24,805 nucleotides of DNA from Alphaproteobacteria bacterium (GTDB lineage: Bacteria; Pseudomonadota; Alphaproteobacteria; GCA-2731375), in assembly GCA_030746295.1 (NCBI GenBank), contig JASLMY010000041.1:1-24805 (forward strand), read 5' to 3'. How positions within the stretch are numbered: position 1 is the first letter of the stretch; each line of letters opens with the position of its first letter. The notes below the pieces were generated by a model, which did not search any database, had not been told where the DNA came from, and worked only from the letters and a program-made list of their open reading frames with translations. The position numbers and the translations under genes were made by a program. Shown piece by piece: positions 22,484 to 24,805 of this stretch.

Positions 22484-24028
22484 ATGAGCTGGGAGAAAGA
22501 GGTCGAGGAGATCCAACGGCGTCGGGCCGAGGCCGGCAAGATGGGCGGCGAAGAGGTGCTGGCGCGCCGACGGGCCCGCGGTCGGCTTTCGGTGCGCGAG
22601 CGGATCGACGGCCTGTTGGATGCCGAAAGCTTCGCCGAGCACGGGCCCAGCGCCGGCGTCGCGGAAGAGGACGGCTCGTTCACCCCCGGCAACTACGTCC
22701 TCGGCTTCGGCAAGATCGGCGGCCGGCTCTGCGTCGTCGGCGGCGAGGACTTCACTGTCCGCGGCGGCTCGCCCAACCCGGCCGGCTTGCGCAAGAGCGT
22801 CTATGCGGAAGAGCTCGCCTGCCACTACCGGGTGCCGCTCGTCCGCCTGCACGAGGGTGCCGGCGGCTCGGTCACCGGCGCCCGCGGCAAGGGGTCGTCG
22901 GGCCCGATCGGCGAGCCCGTCTTCCACCGGCCGCGCTTCCAGTCGGTGGCCGAGGCGATGGCGAGCGTGCCGGTGGCGACCGCCGCGCTGGGCGCCGTCG
23001 CCGGCCTGCCGGCGGCCCGCCTGGTGGCCTCGCACTACGCCGTGATGACGGCCGAGACAGCGCAGATCCTGGTCGCCGGCCCGGCGGTGGTGGAGCGGGC
23101 GCTCGGCACACCGATCTCCAAGGAAGACCTCGGTGGGGCCCAGGTGCACGGGTCCAACGGCGTCGTCGACGCCGTGGTCGCCGACGAGGCCGCCGCCTTC
23201 GAGGCGATCCGCCGCTTCCTCTCCTACATGCCGCAGAACGTCTGGGAGCTGGCCCCGACCGCCGAGACCGCCGAGCCGGCCGAGGCGGCGCAAGAGAAGC
23301 TGCTCTCGATCGTGCCGCGCGACCGCCGCCACCCGTTCGATATGCGCAAGGTCATCGCCGCCGTCCTCGACCGGGATAGCTTCTTCGAGATCGGCCGCGC
23401 CTACGGCCCCGGCCAGATCACCGGCCTCGCCCGCCTCGGCGGGCAGACGGTCGGCATCCTCGGCAACGACTGCCGCTTATACGCCGGTGCGATGACCGCG
23501 GCGGGCGCGCGCAAGGTGCGCCGCCTGATCGAGCTCTGCGATGCCTTCCACCTGCCGATGGTGAGCCTGGTGGACGAGCCCGGCTTCATGATCGGCGCGG
23601 AAGCGGAGACGGAAGGTGCCATCCGCTACGGCACCGCCGCTGTCCTGGCCGCGGCCGAGTTCGAGCCGCCCTGGGCCTCGGTGATCGTCCGCAAGTCCTA
23701 CGGCGTCGCCCAGGCCGCCCACTACGGCGCCGACGCCTACGTCCTGTCCTGGCCCTCGGCCGAGATGGGGGCCCTGCCGCTGGAGGGCGGTGTCGCCGTC
23801 GCCTTCGCCCGCGAGATCGCCGCGGCGCAAGACCCCGAAGCACGCCGTCAGGAACTGGAAGAGGAGATGGCGGCCCGCCTCTCCCCTTTCCCGCGCGACG
23901 AGAGCTTCGCCGTCCACGCCCTCATCGACCCACGCGAGACCCGCGCCCGGCTCCTCGAATGGCTGGAGTGGTCCTTGCCGCTGCTGCCCGGCCTCCTCGG
24001 CCCCCGCCGCTTCGGCATCCGGCCCTGA
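22484..24028 (+). CDS. Acyl-CoA carboxylase carboxyltransferase (beta) subunit
   Basis: A 514-residue protein with the two crotonase-like halves of biotin-dependent carboxyltransferases (propionyl-, methylcrotonyl- or related acyl-CoA carboxylase beta subunit, about 510-540 residues). The N-terminal opening MGGEEVLARRRARGRLSVRE, the acyl-CoA side block LVRLHEGAGGSV, and the C-terminal half with VDEPGFMIGAEAE and WPSAEMGALPLEGGVAVAF are clear. It transfers carboxylate from carboxybiotin to an acyl-CoA and needs a biotin carboxylase/BCCP alpha subunit, which is not in the window. The ATG at 22484 follows AAGGGGAAAGAG; a GTG 21 bases earlier is an alternative. Subfamily and substrate are not settled, since branched versus straight substrates depend on residues I cannot compare by eye. 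Confidence 0.88.
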   Translation: MSWEKEVEEIQRRRAEAGKMGGEEVLARRRARGRLSVRERIDGLLDAESFAEHGPSAGVAEEDGSFTPGNYVLGFGKIGGRLCVVGGEDFTVRGGSPNPAGLRKSVYAEELACHYRVPLVRLHEGAGGSVTGARGKGSSGPIGEPVFHRPRFQSVAEAMASVPVATAALGAVAGLPAARLVASHYAVMTAETAQILVAGPAVVERALGTPISKEDLGGAQVHGSNGVVDAVVADEAAAFEAIRRFLSYMPQNVWELAPTAETAEPAEAAQEKLLSIVPRDRRHPFDMRKVIAAVLDRDSFFEIGRAYGPGQITGLARLGGQTVGILGNDCRLYAGAMTAAGARKVRRLIELCDAFHLPMVSLVDEPGFMIGAEAETEGAIRYGTAAVLAAAEFEPPWASVIVRKSYGVAQAAHYGADAYVLSWPSAEMGALPLEGGVAVAFAREIAAAQDPEARRQELEEEMAARLSPFPRDESFAVHALIDPRETRARLLEWLEWSLPLLPGLLGPRRFGIRP

Positions 24029-24068
24029 GAGGTGTTGCGGAGCGGCCCGGCCTGGCCGTGTTTCACCC

Positions 24069-24098
24069 TTTACCGGCGCCCGGCCCTTGTGCCATTAA
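24069..24098 (+). promoter_or_regulatory. Candidate promoter of tRNA-Gln
   Basis: TTTACC (24069-24074) and CATTAA (24093-24098) are separated by 18 bases and end 21 bases before the mature tRNA. Each box is only a partial match to the sigma-70 consensus; position relative to the tRNA is the main support. Confidence 0.3.
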
Positions 24099-24119
24099 GG
24101 CGCCGTGCCGTCGGCGCAT

Positions 24120-24193
24120 TGGGGCGTAGCCAAGTGGTAAGGCATCGGGTTTTGGTCCCGTGATCCCAGGTTCGAATCCTGGCGCCCCAGCCA
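24120..24193 (+). tRNA. tRNA-Gln (anticodon UUG)
   Basis: A complete 74-base cloverleaf including an encoded CCA. The acceptor stem is TGGGGCG (24120-24126) with CGCCCCA (24183-24189), then G and CCA. The D arm is GCC-AAGTGGTAA-GGC, the anticodon loop is TTTTGGT (anticodon TTG), and the T arm is CCAGG-TTCGAAT-CCTGG. The U1-A72 acceptor pair is typical of tRNA-Gln. The anticodon stem reads TCGGG/CCCGT, so the outermost position is a T·T mismatch over four good pairs. The 3' end is followed at once by AT-rich sequence and an integrase gene, so the tRNA 3' part is the likely attachment site. Confidence 0.96.
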
Positions 24194-24248
24194 ATTATAA
24201 AAACATCAATCAAATCAATATCTTTTGAGCTGGTTGCATAGTAGAATG

Positions 24249-24265
24249 GTTAGCATTATGCTAAC
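24249..24265. promoter_or_regulatory. 17-bp perfect palindrome upstream of the integrase
   Basis: GTTAGCAT (24249-24256), one central T, then ATGCTAAC (24258-24265): a perfect inverted repeat ending 6 bases before the integrase ATG. It occupies the place of the ribosome binding site and is a good candidate for an operator or an integrase/excisionase arm site. Confidence 0.5.
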
Positions 24266-24271
24266 TGTTTG

Positions 24272-24805
24272 ATGAGCAACCAAGTGGCAGATACGCGCTA
24301 TCTCTTCCGCAAGGGAAGAACTTGGTATGTCCGAATCTCCATCACTCCCAGCTTGCGTCACCACTACGGCGGCAAGGAGTGCTTCGTCAAAAGCACCAAA
24401 TGCCATGACGTGAGAGACGCACAGGTCAGGCGTAACGAGATCTTTGCCAGCTTCAAGCGTGAGCTGCACGAGCTGAAGCAGGGACGCAGCAAGGACGCAG
24501 CAGCTTGGCGAGAGCAGTATCTCAGTGCCGATGCTCATCAGGTCCATATGGTCGATCTTGGTGACGGCAGGGTTGATCGGTTCACCGAACGTGAGCTGGT
24601 CCATGATCAGATAGCCGATGATGCAGCCGACATAGGCAGAGCAAAGGGTCTGTCCGAGGGCCTGGAGTTCCTGCGTCAGGCTACCGCCGAGCATACGATC
24701 CCTGAGATCCATGCGCTTTGGCTAGGCGAGATCCAGCAGGATCGAGCAGGTCAGACTGTTGCCAACTACAAGCAAGCCCTGAGAGAGCTGGTTGATCATG
24801 TTGGC
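24272..24805 (+). CDS. Site-specific integrase (tyrosine recombinase), N-terminal part, runs off window
   Basis: An open frame of 178 codons from ATG at 24272 to the window end with no stop. The N-terminus reads RYLFRKGRTWYVRISI followed by LRHHYGGKE and a KSTKCHDVRDAQVRRNE segment. This is the short beta-sheet/helix opening (DUF6538-like) of many phage- and island-type tyrosine recombinases. The last part, QTVANYKQALRELVDHVG (about 161-178), fits the start of the SAM-like core-binding domain. The catalytic R-H-R-Y residues would lie beyond the window, so activity cannot be judged. GC content is visibly lower than in all upstream genes. Its position directly after tRNA-Gln on the same strand is the classical layout of an integrated element. 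No good Shine-Dalgarno is seen; a palindrome lies there instead. Confidence 0.82.
   Translation, partial: MSNQVADTRYLFRKGRTWYVRISITPSLRHHYGGKECFVKSTKCHDVRDAQVRRNEIFASFKRELHELKQGRSKDAAAWREQYLSADAHQVHMVDLGDGRVDRFTERELVHDQIADDAADIGRAKGLSEGLEFLRQATAEHTIPEIHALWLGEIQQDRAGQTVANYKQALRELVDHVG

Overview
The window is typical dense, very GC-rich bacterial chromosome, with most genes a few bases apart or overlapping. Gene content suggests an alphaproteobacterium, probably a Rhodospirillales-type lineage: GlnE, a corrinoid methyltransferase cluster with DUF1638, GlxA/AraC control, DMGDH-GcvT fusions and acyl-CoA metabolism. This assignment is an inference from gene families, not a database match. Only the last ~600 bases look compositionally different.

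Layout. 1-3615: the 3' end of an SDR gene, a dispersed GC-rich repeat, a small membrane methyltransferase on the minus strand, then an acyl-CoA dehydrogenase and an acyl-CoA synthetase 2 nt apart (fatty-acid activation and first oxidation). 3645-11349: a tight six-gene minus-strand operon read as hupE-like, gnd, gntK, an EEP-family hydrolase, glnE, ycaQ. Its genes overlap or lie within 9 nt. 11490-12740: a divergent M20 amidohydrolase of the carbamoylase/allantoate type. 12934-15531: a plus-strand operon of corrinoid protein, DUF1638 protein, small 'virulence factor' family protein, and methyl-THF:corrinoid methyltransferase. 15733-20967: on the minus strand, a DMGDH/sarcosine-dehydrogenase-like flavoprotein, an MttB-superfamily methyltransferase without pyrrolysine, and a GlxA/AraC regulator.

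The central 8 kb (12934-20967) reads as one system for demethylating a methylated amine, probably a betaine-like quaternary amine. MttB would move a methyl group to the corrinoid protein, MtgA/MTR would pass it to tetrahydrofolate, and the DMGDH-GcvT enzyme would oxidise the resulting tertiary or secondary amine, also delivering C1 units to folate. The GlxA-type protein is the likely regulator. The DUF1638 protein and the small protein have no assigned role and are the least described parts.

21106-24028: a GNAT acetyltransferase, a membrane-anchored cytochrome c, and an acyl-CoA carboxylase carboxyltransferase subunit. 24120-24193: tRNA-Gln(UUG), followed at 24272 by the start of a tyrosine-recombinase-type integrase that runs off the window. 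This marks the likely left edge of an integrated element. No gap longer than about 300 bases lacks a gene. No CRISPR array, rRNA or insertion sequence was seen.
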